Origin: Verrucomicrobia bacterium UBA3750
GTDB taxonomy: Bacteria; Verrucomicrobiota; Kiritimatiellia; RFP12; UBA1067
Assembly (NCBI GenBank): GCA_002371755.1
Contig: DFGM01000005.1
Location: forward strand, 2,205 to 15,131
Length of the DNA: 12,927 nucleotides
Reading direction: 5' to 3'
Under the pieces are notes generated by a model, which searched no databases, was not told the DNA's origin, and worked only from the letters and a program-made list of their open reading frames with translations. Positions 1 through 6,282 of the stretch are shown piece after piece (position 1 is the first letter of the stretch; each line of letters begins with the position of its first letter). The position numbers and the translations under genes are program-made.

Positions 1-35
1 GCATCTGCCCTCTCTCGATCCATCATACGACAAAC

Positions 36-60
36 TTAAAGGTCTAAAGCCCCCCTTTAA
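36..60 (-). terminator. Weak hairpin after asd, possible terminator
   Basis: An inverted repeat lies just downstream of asd: TTAAAGG at 36-42 and CCTTTAA at 54-60, with an 11-nt loop. Read leftward, the RNA would form a 7-bp, mostly A-U stem followed by GTTTG. There is no long U tract and the stem is weak, so this is only a candidate end for the lysA-asd transcript. The remaining bases 1-35 hold nothing I can identify. Confidence 0.25.
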
Positions 61-83
61 CCTTTTAACCCTTTAACCTTTAA
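54..83. repeat. Short tandem repeat of CCTTTAA units at the asd stop
   Basis: Four near-identical 7-8 bp units of the form CC(C)TTT(T)AA run head to tail: 54-60, 61-68, 69-76 and 77-83. The last unit contains the asd stop codon (TAA, 80-82 on the minus strand), so the array begins exactly at the gene's 3' end. Its outermost unit also forms one arm of the hairpin at 36-60. It may be simple slippage-generated sequence or part of a 3' end signal; the sequence does not decide. Confidence 0.6.
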
Positions 84-1093
84 ACGAGACCGCGCTTGAC
101 GAGATGTTCGGCGATCTCCACCGCGTTCAGCGCCGCGCCGCGCAAGAGCTGATCGCCCGAGACGAACATCTCCAGCCCGCGCCTGTCGGTGCGTGAGATG
201 TCCTGGCGGATGCGCCCCGCAAGAACGTCGTACTTGCCGGTGGCGTCGAGCGGCATGGGGTAGCCGCCGTTCAGCGGATCGTCCACGACCCTCACTCCCT
301 CGCTCGCCTGCAGTATCTCGCGCGCCTCGCCGGGGGTGATCTCCTCCTCGAACTCGAGATTCAGCGACTCCGAGTGGGCGCGCGCGATCGGCACGCGGAC
401 GCACGTGCAGGACAGGAGCAGGTCCGGATGATGCAGCATCTTGCGCGCCTCGTTGCGCATCTTGAGCTCTTCAAGCGTGTACCAGTTCTGTTCATCGAAC
501 TTGTCGATGTGCGGAATGAGGTTGTATGTGAGCTGATGCTGGAACGCCTTCACGGTGAGAGGCTTGCCTTCCACGTACTCCTTCATCTGGAGTTCGAGTT
601 CTTCAAGGCCGGGAGCGCCGGCGCCGGAAGCCGCCTGGTAGGTCGAGGCGATGAGGCGTTTAAGCTTCTTCGCCCTGTGAAGAGGCGCTACCGCCTCGAG
701 CATTATCGCAGTCGTGCAGTTCGGGTTGGCGATTACGCCCTTGTTCCAATCGAGGTCTTCGGCATTCACTTGCGGCACCACGAGCGGGACATCGGGGTCC
801 TGGCGGAAAGCGCGGGAATTGTCAATCATCTTCGCGCCTGCCTTTACGACGGCGTCCTTGAGCTGGATTGCCACGTCCGTCTTGCCGGCAAAAAGCACTA
901 TGTCCATGCCGGCGAAGGAGTTTTCGTCCGCCTTGAGCACATGGTAGGTTTCGCCGAGGATCTGCTCGTCGCGTTCACGCGATGCGAACACCTGCACCTT
1001 GCCGCACGGGAAGGCGCGTTCTTTGAGCACTTTTATCATTTCCGTCCCGACGGCGCCAACGCCGACGAGACCCACGTTGTATTTTGTCTTCAT
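80..1093 (-). CDS. asd: Aspartate-semialdehyde dehydrogenase
   Basis: Predicted 337-aa cytoplasmic enzyme that reduces L-aspartyl-4-phosphate to L-aspartate-4-semialdehyde with NADPH, the branch-point step toward lysine/diaminopimelate, threonine and methionine. Visible family features are the N-terminal Rossmann motif GVGAVGTEM (residues 11-19), the active-site cysteine in NPNCTT (Cys126), the STYQAASGAGAPG segment (150-162), and the catalytic base region RVPIARAHSE (His240). Length matches the family. I chose the ATG at 1091-1093, which is preceded by GGAGAA a few bases upstream; the open frame runs further back, but that part lies inside lysA. The start overlaps the lysA stop as ATGA, so the two are probably translationally coupled. 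Catalytic residues appear intact. Confidence 0.96.
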   Translation of the reverse strand: MKTKYNVGLVGVGAVGTEMIKVLKERAFPCGKVQVFASRERDEQILGETYHVLKADENSFAGMDIVLFAGKTDVAIQLKDAVVKAGAKMIDNSRAFRQDPDVPLVVPQVNAEDLDWNKGVIANPNCTTAIMLEAVAPLHRAKKLKRLIASTYQAASGAGAPGLEELELQMKEYVEGKPLTVKAFQHQLTYNLIPHIDKFDEQNWYTLEELKMRNEARKMLHHPDLLLSCTCVRVPIARAHSESLNLEFEEEITPGEAREILQASEGVRVVDDPLNGGYPMPLDATGKYDVLAGRIRQDISRTDRRGLEMFVSGDQLLRGAALNAVEIAEHLVKRGLV

Positions 1094-2352
1094 ATGTTCT
1101 CCAAATCGAGAGTTGCGAAATAGTCGTCCAGCGTCTCTGCGCGGCGGATTTGCTTCACGGTGCCATCCTCGCGAAGAAGCAGCTCGGCGCTGCGGAGCTT
1201 TGCATTGTATTGGAAGCCCATGGCGTGGCCGTGGGCACCCGCATCGCAAATCACCGCATAGTCTCCGCGCTCCAGCACCGGAAGCTCGCGCTGGATGGCG
1301 AACTTGTCGTTGTTCTCGCACAAAGAGCCCGTGACGTCGTAAACCTCCGTCTCCTTCGCCTCTTCCTTGCCGGGCACCACGATTTCATGGTAGGCGCCAT
1401 AGAGCGCAGGCCGCATCAGGTTGCTCATGCATGCGTCCAGCCCCGCGTAGTTGCGGTACGTCTTCTTCATGTGCAGCACTTTGGCGACAAGATAGCCGTA
1501 CGGACCGGTTATGCACCTGCCGCACTCCATGTAGAGTTTGAGCGGCTTGAGTCCCTTGCCTGCGACGAGCTCGGCATACGCCTTTTCGATACCGCGCCCC
1601 ACGTATTCAAGATTCATCGCCTTCTGGTCCGGCCTGTAGGGAATGCCGATGCCGCCGCCAATGTTGACGAATTCAAGCTCCACGCCCGTCTTTTCCTTGA
1701 TTTCGGCGGCAAGCGCGAAGAGCATGCGTGCGGTATCGATAATGTATTCGGGGTCGAGCTCGTTGGATGCGACCATGGTGTGCAGCCCGAACCGCTCCAC
1801 GCCAGCCGCCTTCATCTGCGCGTAGCATTCCAGAAGCTGTTCGCGCGTCATGCCGTATTTCGCCTCTTCGGGCTTGCCGATTATGGCATTGCCGCCCTTG
1901 AGAGGGCCGGGGTTGTAGCGGCAGCACATGATGCGCCCTTCCCAATCGCCCGCCGCAGGCTTCACGGTTTCAAGAAGGAACGGCCAATGCGTGATGTCGT
2001 CAAGGTTGATTACGGCCTTGAGCTCCCATGCCTTCCGGAACTCCTCTCTCGGCGTGTCGTTCGAGGTAAACATGATCTTCTCGCCAGAGAGCCCCGTCTT
2101 TTCCGCGAGAATAAGTTCTGCCATGGAAGAGCAATCCGCGCCGAAGCCGTATTCCGCGAGTATCTTCATCAGATGCGGGTTTGGAGCGGCTTTTACCGCA
2201 AAGAACTCCCTCCAGCCATCGTTCCAGGCGAACGCCTTGCACATCCGCGCGGCGTTGGCGCGGATGCCCTTCTCGTCGTAAATATGATAAGGCGTGGGAT
2301 AGTTTGCGGTTATCTCATCGAGTTTCGCCTTGTCGAACGGTAGCTTTCTCAT
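1090..2352 (-). CDS. lysA: Diaminopimelate decarboxylase (PLP, fold type III)
   Basis: Predicted 420-aa PLP enzyme that decarboxylates meso-diaminopimelate to L-lysine, the last lysine step. The PLP lysine is Lys54 in FFAVKAAPN. A histidine in the HTMVASNE segment (191) stands where the family usually has HVGSQ. The phosphate-binding loop is NIGGGIGIPY (230-239), and ECGRCITG (276-283) matches the family's EPGR motif. C-terminal active-site segments are GSLCENND (Cys345) and GAHGHAMGFQYN (372-383). The family's usual GAYGY reads GAHGH here, so His replaces Tyr at two places, while the final Tyr-Asn is kept. This is a divergent LysA; another diamino- or amino-acid decarboxylase of the Orn/DAP/Arg group is the alternative, but coupling to asd argues for lysine synthesis. 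Start: ATG 2350-2352, AAGGAG 11 nt upstream. Confidence 0.88.
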   Translation of the reverse strand: MRKLPFDKAKLDEITANYPTPYHIYDEKGIRANAARMCKAFAWNDGWREFFAVKAAPNPHLMKILAEYGFGADCSSMAELILAEKTGLSGEKIMFTSNDTPREEFRKAWELKAVINLDDITHWPFLLETVKPAAGDWEGRIMCCRYNPGPLKGGNAIIGKPEEAKYGMTREQLLECYAQMKAAGVERFGLHTMVASNELDPEYIIDTARMLFALAAEIKEKTGVELEFVNIGGGIGIPYRPDQKAMNLEYVGRGIEKAYAELVAGKGLKPLKLYMECGRCITGPYGYLVAKVLHMKKTYRNYAGLDACMSNLMRPALYGAYHEIVVPGKEEAKETEVYDVTGSLCENNDKFAIQRELPVLERGDYAVICDAGAHGHAMGFQYNAKLRSAELLLREDGTVKQIRRAETLDDYFATLDLENI

Positions 2353-2377
2353 TCTGCCCTTTTCTCCTTGGGTGTAT

Positions 2378-2406
2378 ATTATACCATATTTCTCCGGGTT
2401 GCGAAA
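2378..2406 (-). promoter_or_regulatory. Promoter of lysA-asd, extended -10 type
   Basis: On the minus strand TGGTATAAT (2378-2386) is a perfect extended -10 element (TGnTATAAT). The -35 position, 17 nt upstream, holds only TTTCGC (2401-2406), a poor match, as is common for extended -10 promoters. The expected start, about 2371, gives a leader of roughly 19 nt carrying AAGGAG (2364-2369). The same 11-bp string ATATTATACCA recurs at the rpoZ promoter. Confidence 0.7.
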
Positions 2407-2421
2407 CCGGGATGGCGCAAC
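2398..2421. promoter_or_regulatory. Inverted repeat over the lysA -35 region
   Basis: GTTGCG (2398-2403) and CGCAAC (2416-2421) form a 6-bp inverted repeat with 12 nt between, overlapping the -35 position of the lysA promoter. It could be an operator half-site pair or a chance structure. A second small hairpin, TGCGC-AAAT-GCGCA (2430-2443), lies between it and the end of the rluA-family gene and has no U tract. Confidence 0.25.
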
Positions 2422-2478
2422 TCCCTTGGTGCGCAAATGCGCAAACCCTGCGGCCGGAGTTTTGCGAAAAGCCGGGAA

Positions 2479-3420
2479 TCAGCCGAGGCGAGCCCAAGCG
2501 GGGCGAGGAGTGGAGACGCATACGGGTGCGCCGGAAACGGGATGGGTGAACTCCGCGCTCAAGGCGTGGAGACAGTGCCCGATCTGGTCCTCGACCGCAA
2601 ACGCGCCATAAAGCCGGTCGTTCACTATATGCATGCCGGCCATGGCGAGCTGTGCGCGTATCTGATGCGTGACCCCGGTAAAGATGACAACTTCCAGAAG
2701 CGTGCGCTCTTCGTTTTCCTCCCACACCCTGCCGACAGGTTTGAAGCGCGTGACGGCGTGAAAGGCCCTAGCCTTCGCCCTCTCGGCCAGCGTGAGGCGG
2801 TTCATCCTGGCATCTATCATCCTGCAGTAAGGGAGCGTCGGATCGTGGATAAGATCGTTTTCAAGGGTGCCTCCCGCCGCAACAGCCCCTTCCACCAGCG
2901 CAAGATACGTCTTCTTCACGCTCTGGGCGGCGAATTGCGCCCTCAAACTCTCGAAAGCCTGAGCCGTCTTCGCGGCAAGGACAAGCCCCGAAGTGCCGGA
3001 ATCTATCCTGTGGAGGGCGCCTGCCATGAGAGGAGAATCGCCCAGCGCGGCACATTCGGGATACCGCGCCACAACGCCATTCATGAGCGCGCCCTTCTCT
3101 TTGCGGGAAATCGGATGCACGGCCATGCCGCAGGGCTTATCCAACGCGAGAAGCGCCTCGTCCTCGAAAACCACATGCAGCCGGACGGAAGGATCGCCCA
3201 GAACCTGGTTGTCGCTTTTTTCGGCAAGCGAAACAATCTCCACGCGCTCGCCCTTGCGCAACTTTCTGCCCTTGGGAATGGTGCGGCCGCCAAGCAATAC
3301 GCCGCCTTCCTCGATGGCCTCGCGAACGAATGCGCGGGAAGAGGAAGGGAATGCCATAAGCAAGGCGGCGTCCAAACGAACGCCGCCTTCTTCGATGATG
3401 ATGGTCTTATTCTCAATCAT
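2479..3420 (-). CDS. RluA-family 23S rRNA/tRNA pseudouridine synthase
   Basis: Predicted 313-aa RNA-modifying enzyme converting uridine to pseudouridine. An N-terminal S4-like RNA-binding region covers about residues 14-65 (VRLDAALLMAFPSSSRAFV, then GRKLRKGERVEIV). It is followed by the catalytic domain with LALDKPCGMAVHP (91-103) and the catalytic motif HRIDSGTSG, whose Asp140 is the nucleophile of the family. TGVTHQIRAQLAMAG near the C-terminus is the second RluA signature. The layout is RluD-like, but the exact target uridine cannot be read from sequence, so I give no symbol. The start ATG (3418-3420) lies inside the last codons of the small lipoprotein gene, an 8-nt overlap. There is no strong ribosome site of its own, so coupling is likely. 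Confidence 0.93.
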   Translation of the reverse strand: MIENKTIIIEEGGVRLDAALLMAFPSSSRAFVREAIEEGGVLLGGRTIPKGRKLRKGERVEIVSLAEKSDNQVLGDPSVRLHVVFEDEALLALDKPCGMAVHPISRKEKGALMNGVVARYPECAALGDSPLMAGALHRIDSGTSGLVLAAKTAQAFESLRAQFAAQSVKKTYLALVEGAVAAGGTLENDLIHDPTLPYCRMIDARMNRLTLAERAKARAFHAVTRFKPVGRVWEENEERTLLEVVIFTGVTHQIRAQLAMAGMHIVNDRLYGAFAVEDQIGHCLHALSAEFTHPVSGAPVCVSTPRPAWARLG

Positions 3421-3577
3421 ACCTGTCCATCACACTTGGCGCGATAGGCGCCATGCCTTCCCAAGACCTGGAGGAAGCCCATGGAAGGTCGGTATCCTCG
3501 GCCGTATCGGCTATGCAGCCCGCGAGGAGCCAAGCCGCGAAAGCGGCGAGAAACACTTTAGTCGGCAAAGACCACAT
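3413..3577 (-). CDS. Small predicted lipoprotein, 54 aa
   Basis: A short open frame easily missed by length cut-offs. The N-terminus is MWSLPTKVF followed by a hydrophobic stretch and the lipobox LLAGC, with the lipidated Cys at residue 21: a textbook signal peptidase II signal. The remaining 33 residues are acidic at first (ADTAEDTD) and then contain LPWASSRSWEGM, ending MDRYD. The ATG (3575-3577) sits 20 nt inside the 3' end of the coiled-coil gene. It is preceded by GAGG seven bases upstream, an ideal Shine-Dalgarno placement. The stop overlaps the pseudouridine synthase start by 8 nt. Two overlaps, a good ribosome site and a clean lipobox together support a real gene. Function unknown; it probably tethers to an envelope membrane. 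Confidence 0.75.
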   Translation of the reverse strand: MWSLPTKVFLAAFAAWLLAGCIADTAEDTDLPWASSRSWEGMAPIAPSVMDRYD

Positions 3578-4706
3578 CGTCTGCCCTCATATCGGTCTGA
3601 CGCCAAGCGGAAAGTATATCGCAGATGACATAGTTCTTGCCTGCGATTTCCTGGCGGATGCGCAGGCGGCCCACAAACTCGCCGGCCTCGCCCTGCCAGC
3701 CCGGACGCTTCACACTGAGCTCGATAGGCTGGATGGGATTGTTCGGGTTGTTGCCCTTGAGCTGCTTGATGGCCTCGTCGGTGAGCGAGATGATGGCGAA
3801 CATCGCCTCGTTATCCGCCTCCACGATCTTGCCCTTGTCGCCGAACGGAACATTGGCGACGGAAGAGACGCCGCTCGCGGAAGCCGAGCCCGCGTTCTGC
3901 ATGGCTTCCTTGAGAAGGTTGGTAAGCTGTGCGACCTTCTTCTCGGAGGCTTCAAGGTTCTCTGCCGTGACGGCCGCATCGTCCTTCGCCGTCTGCACTT
4001 CATCGCGCAGCGATGTGATTTCGCCGTTGAGCTCGTCAATCTGCGCCTTGATGGAGGTGACCTGGTTCTGGAGATCGGACTTCTGCTTCTCGAGTTCGGC
4101 AATCTTATCGTCCTTGTCGAGGAGCTCGACCTTGTCCTTGCGGGATGCCTTCTTGAGGTCGTTGAGCTCGTTCACGACATCTTCAATGATACCGCGAAGC
4201 TTGGGAAGCTCGGCGCGGGTGTTGTTGAGGGTGGCCTGCTGGCGCTTGGCGGCCTCGAAGAGCGAATCGAGAAGCTCGAACTCGGTGCCGGGGCCGCGGT
4301 CGAGAGGACGCGCACCATCCATGACGGGCTCGCCATCGGGCGTGCCATCCTTCGTCACGTAAATCATGCGCAGCTGATCCTTCTTGCCCTCCCAGTTGAA
4401 GGTCTCGAGGTTGGCCGTCTCAAGATACGCCTTCGATGCGTAAGACTCGAGCACGTTCTCCTTGTCGGGCGAATCGATTTCCTTCGCTTCGACCGGCGAT
4501 ACATCCTTCTGCACTTCGGGCGCGGAGACATCCTTGCTCGCTTCCGCCTTCTCTATCGTGTGGGCGATTTTGATGAAATATTCCTCCTGCAACCGGCTTC
4601 TGTCGGTCAGCATGGTGCGTTTGGCATTGAGCTGAAGCTCAAACCAGAGGGCTGCTCCCGAGAGTATCAAGAACAGGTATACGAAGGCGTGCAATGCTTT
4701 ATTCAT
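3558..4706 (-). CDS. Membrane-anchored coiled-coil protein of unknown function
   Basis: Predicted 382-aa protein. An N-terminal hydrophobic segment (about 7-25) anchors it, with most of the protein probably in the periplasm. Residues 50-85 are a charged, low-complexity linker. A mixed region (86-145) contains WEGKKDQLRMIYV. Residues 150-270 are a long heptad-rich coiled coil (KDDKIAELEKQKSDLQNQV and neighbours). A C-terminal domain (about 285-382) has alternating beta-like strands: GKIVEADNEAMFAIISL, IELSVKRPGW, VGRLRIRQ, YVICDIL, then DDVVFAD. This anchor-coil-beta layout resembles periplasmic coiled-coil proteins of the PVC group, but I recognise no named family. It is first in a three-gene unit with the lipoprotein and the pseudouridine synthase. 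No clear Shine-Dalgarno precedes the ATG. Confidence 0.85.
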   Translation of the reverse strand: MNKALHAFVYLFLILSGAALWFELQLNAKRTMLTDRSRLQEEYFIKIAHTIEKAEASKDVSAPEVQKDVSPVEAKEIDSPDKENVLESYASKAYLETANLETFNWEGKKDQLRMIYVTKDGTPDGEPVMDGARPLDRGPGTEFELLDSLFEAAKRQQATLNNTRAELPKLRGIIEDVVNELNDLKKASRKDKVELLDKDDKIAELEKQKSDLQNQVTSIKAQIDELNGEITSLRDEVQTAKDDAAVTAENLEASEKKVAQLTNLLKEAMQNAGSASASGVSSVANVPFGDKGKIVEADNEAMFAIISLTDEAIKQLKGNNPNNPIQPIELSVKRPGWQGEAGEFVGRLRIRQEIAGKNYVICDILSAWRQTDMRADDVVFAD

Positions 4707-4742
4707 GGTTGTTTAGACTCTTTTGCCATTGTGACGGCGGAT

Positions 4743-4771
4743 ATTTTACGATATTTTCTGACATAAAGCAA
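4743..4771 (-). promoter_or_regulatory. Leftward promoter for the coiled-coil gene
   Basis: On the minus strand TTGCTT (4766-4771) and TAAAAT (4743-4748) are separated by exactly 17 nt. The expected start near 4736 leaves a leader of about 30 nt. It overlaps the -35 region of the divergent tgt promoter, so the two probably compete or share regulation. Prediction from hexamer matches only. Confidence 0.5.
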
Positions 4772-4788
4772 CAGTTTTTTGGTAAAAT
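4758..4788 (+). promoter_or_regulatory. Rightward promoter of tgt, probably giving a leaderless mRNA
   Basis: TGGTAAAAT (4780-4788) fits an extended -10 element. CTGACA (4758-4763) is a one-mismatch -35, with a long 19-nt spacer. Transcription starting about seven bases after the -10 box falls at 4795-4796, which is the A of the tgt ATG (4796). No Shine-Dalgarno sequence lies between the -10 and the ATG. Confidence 0.5.
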
Positions 4789-4795
4789 ATGCGCC

Positions 4796-5902
4796 ATGTC
4801 ATTCCAGGTACTAGAAAAGGATAAGTCGAGCAAGGCCCGTCTGGGGCGGCTTATTACGGCACATGGAACCGTAAATACGCCTGTTTTCATGGACGTAGGG
4901 ACTTTAGGGACGGTGAAGGCGCTGGAGCCGCGCGACTTGGTGGAGACTCGTGCGCAGGTCGTGCTCGGGAACACCTACCACCTCATGCTGAGGCCAGGCG
5001 CAGAGGTTCTCGAACTCGCGGGCGGCCTCCACAAGTTCATGCGCTGGAATGGGCCTATCCTCACCGATTCGGGCGGCTTTCAGGTTTTCTCCCTCGCGAA
5101 AATGCGCAAAATCACCGAAGAAGGATGCCGCTTCAACTCTCACATCGACGGCCACGAGTTCTTCCTGGGGCCAAAGGAGTCCATGGCCATGCAGCGCGTC
5201 ATAGGCAGCGACATCGCCATGGTCTTCGACGAATGTCTCCCCTACCCGTGCGACTATGCGCGCGCCGCAAAAAGCGTTGAACAGACCCTTCGCTGGGCGA
5301 AAGTCTCCAAGGACCAACCCCACGCCGATGGACAGATGGTCTTCGGCATCGTCCAGGGTGGCATCTACGACGATCTTCGCCGCCATTGCGCCGAGGAACT
5401 TGTAAAGATGGATTTCGATGGCTACGCCATTGGCGGCGTATCCGTGGGCGAACCCGAAGAATGCATGTATCAGGCCGTGGATGCTTCCATACCCTACCTC
5501 CCCGAAGAGAAGCCCCGCTATGTTATGGGGCTCGGTGTTATGCACCAGATGGCCGAATGCGTGGCAAGGGGCGTGGATATGTTCGATTGCGTGCTCCCCA
5601 CCCGCATCGCGCGCCACGGCACGGCGATCACCCGCCACGGCAATGTGGCCATAAAGGCCGCCAAATGGATTCGCGACCAGGGACCGGTGGAGGAAGGATG
5701 CGACTGCTATTGCTGCCGCAACTTCTCCCGCTCCTACATCCGCCATCTTCTCGCGTGCAACGAAATCCTGGGGCTGAGACTCCTCACGATTCACAACGTC
5801 TACGCACTCAACCGTTTCATGGAGGATATGCGCGCGGCCATAGCCGCGGGCAATTTCATGGAGTTCAAGGAAACCATAAAAAAGGAAACAAAAGGAAAAT
5901 GA
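4796..5902 (+). CDS. tgt: tRNA-guanine transglycosylase (queuosine pathway)
   Basis: Predicted 368-aa bacterial Tgt, which swaps guanine-34 of GUN-anticodon tRNAs (Tyr, His, Asn, Asp) for preQ1 in the cytoplasm. Visible signatures are GNTYHLMLRPG (58-68), TDSGGFQVFSLA (90-101) with the general acid/base Asp91, GIVQGG (184-189), and DCVLPTR with the nucleophile Asp264. The zinc site is CDCYCC (Cys302, Cys304, Cys307) plus His333 in TIHNV. Length is typical and all key residues are present. The chosen ATG begins the standard family N-terminus (FQVLEKDKSSKARLGRL); the frame is open further upstream, but through promoter sequence. The stop overlaps the yajC start (ATGA). tgt next to yajC is a widespread arrangement. 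Confidence 0.98.
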   Translation: MSFQVLEKDKSSKARLGRLITAHGTVNTPVFMDVGTLGTVKALEPRDLVETRAQVVLGNTYHLMLRPGAEVLELAGGLHKFMRWNGPILTDSGGFQVFSLAKMRKITEEGCRFNSHIDGHEFFLGPKESMAMQRVIGSDIAMVFDECLPYPCDYARAAKSVEQTLRWAKVSKDQPHADGQMVFGIVQGGIYDDLRRHCAEELVKMDFDGYAIGGVSVGEPEECMYQAVDASIPYLPEEKPRYVMGLGVMHQMAECVARGVDMFDCVLPTRIARHGTAITRHGNVAIKAAKWIRDQGPVEEGCDCYCCRNFSRSYIRHLLACNEILGLRLLTIHNVYALNRFMEDMRAAIAAGNFMEFKETIKKETKGK

Positions 5903-6279
5903 ACGAAGAGACGACAACGTCCATCGTGCCTGCGGCCACTGATGCCGTGCAGGCGACAACCGCCACTGAAGTGCAGCCCGTTGCCGACGGAGCCGCACAG
6001 CCGGCGCGCACCCCGCAGCAGCAGGGAGGTTTCGGCATGTTCGTGCCCATGCTCCTCATCCTCGCGATCTTCTATTTCATGATGATTCGCCCGCAGCAGC
6101 GCAAGGAGAAGGAACGCCGCAAGATGATTGACGAGCTCAAGGCAGGCAAGAAGGTCGTATTCGCCGGCGGCATCGTCGGAACCATCACCGAAGCGACCGA
6201 AAAGACGTTCACTATTGAGACGGCGCCCGGCGTGACGATGCAAATCCTCCGCTCCGCCGTCCAGGGAGTGGCAGAATAA
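5899..6279 (+). CDS. yajC: Sec translocon accessory subunit YajC
   Basis: Predicted 126-aa inner-membrane protein. Residues 1-45 are an extended Ala/Thr/Pro/Gln-rich region. A single transmembrane helix spans about 47-63 (MFVPMLLILAIFYFMMI). The family hallmark IRPQQRKEKERRKM follows directly, then a small cytoplasmic beta domain (KKVVFAGGIVGTI, then FTIETAPGV). YajC associates with SecDF-YidC in protein export. The N-terminal extension is longer than in E. coli. It starts at the ATGA overlap with tgt, after AAAGGAAA. The next gene is not secD or secF but a LysM protein, so the usual yajC-secDF order is broken here. Confidence 0.93.
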   Translation: MNEETTTSIVPAATDAVQATTATEVQPVADGAAQPARTPQQQGGFGMFVPMLLILAIFYFMMIRPQQRKEKERRKMIDELKAGKKVVFAGGIVGTITEATEKTFTIETAPGVTMQILRSAVQGVAE

Positions 6280-6282
6280 GGA

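Noticed and set aside
57..404. Arg-rich minus-strand open frame inside asd
   Set aside because: It is an out-of-frame shadow of asd with composition typical of a GC-rich alternative frame.
1084..2343. Long plus-strand open frame (419 codons) opposite lysA
   Set aside because: It is antisense to a clearly conserved gene; codon bias in a GC-rich gene creates such frames, and the product shows no recognisable domain.
2353..2478. Riboswitch (for example a lysine riboswitch) ahead of lysA
   Set aside because: The predicted leader is only about 19 nt and the whole gap is 126 bp; there is no room for or sign of the lysine aptamer, only small inverted repeats.
3453..4766. Long plus-strand open frame (437 codons) opposite the coiled-coil gene
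   Set aside because: It would cross the divergent promoters, has no ribosome site, and its Leu-rich pattern is the mirror of the Glu/Lys-rich coiled coil.
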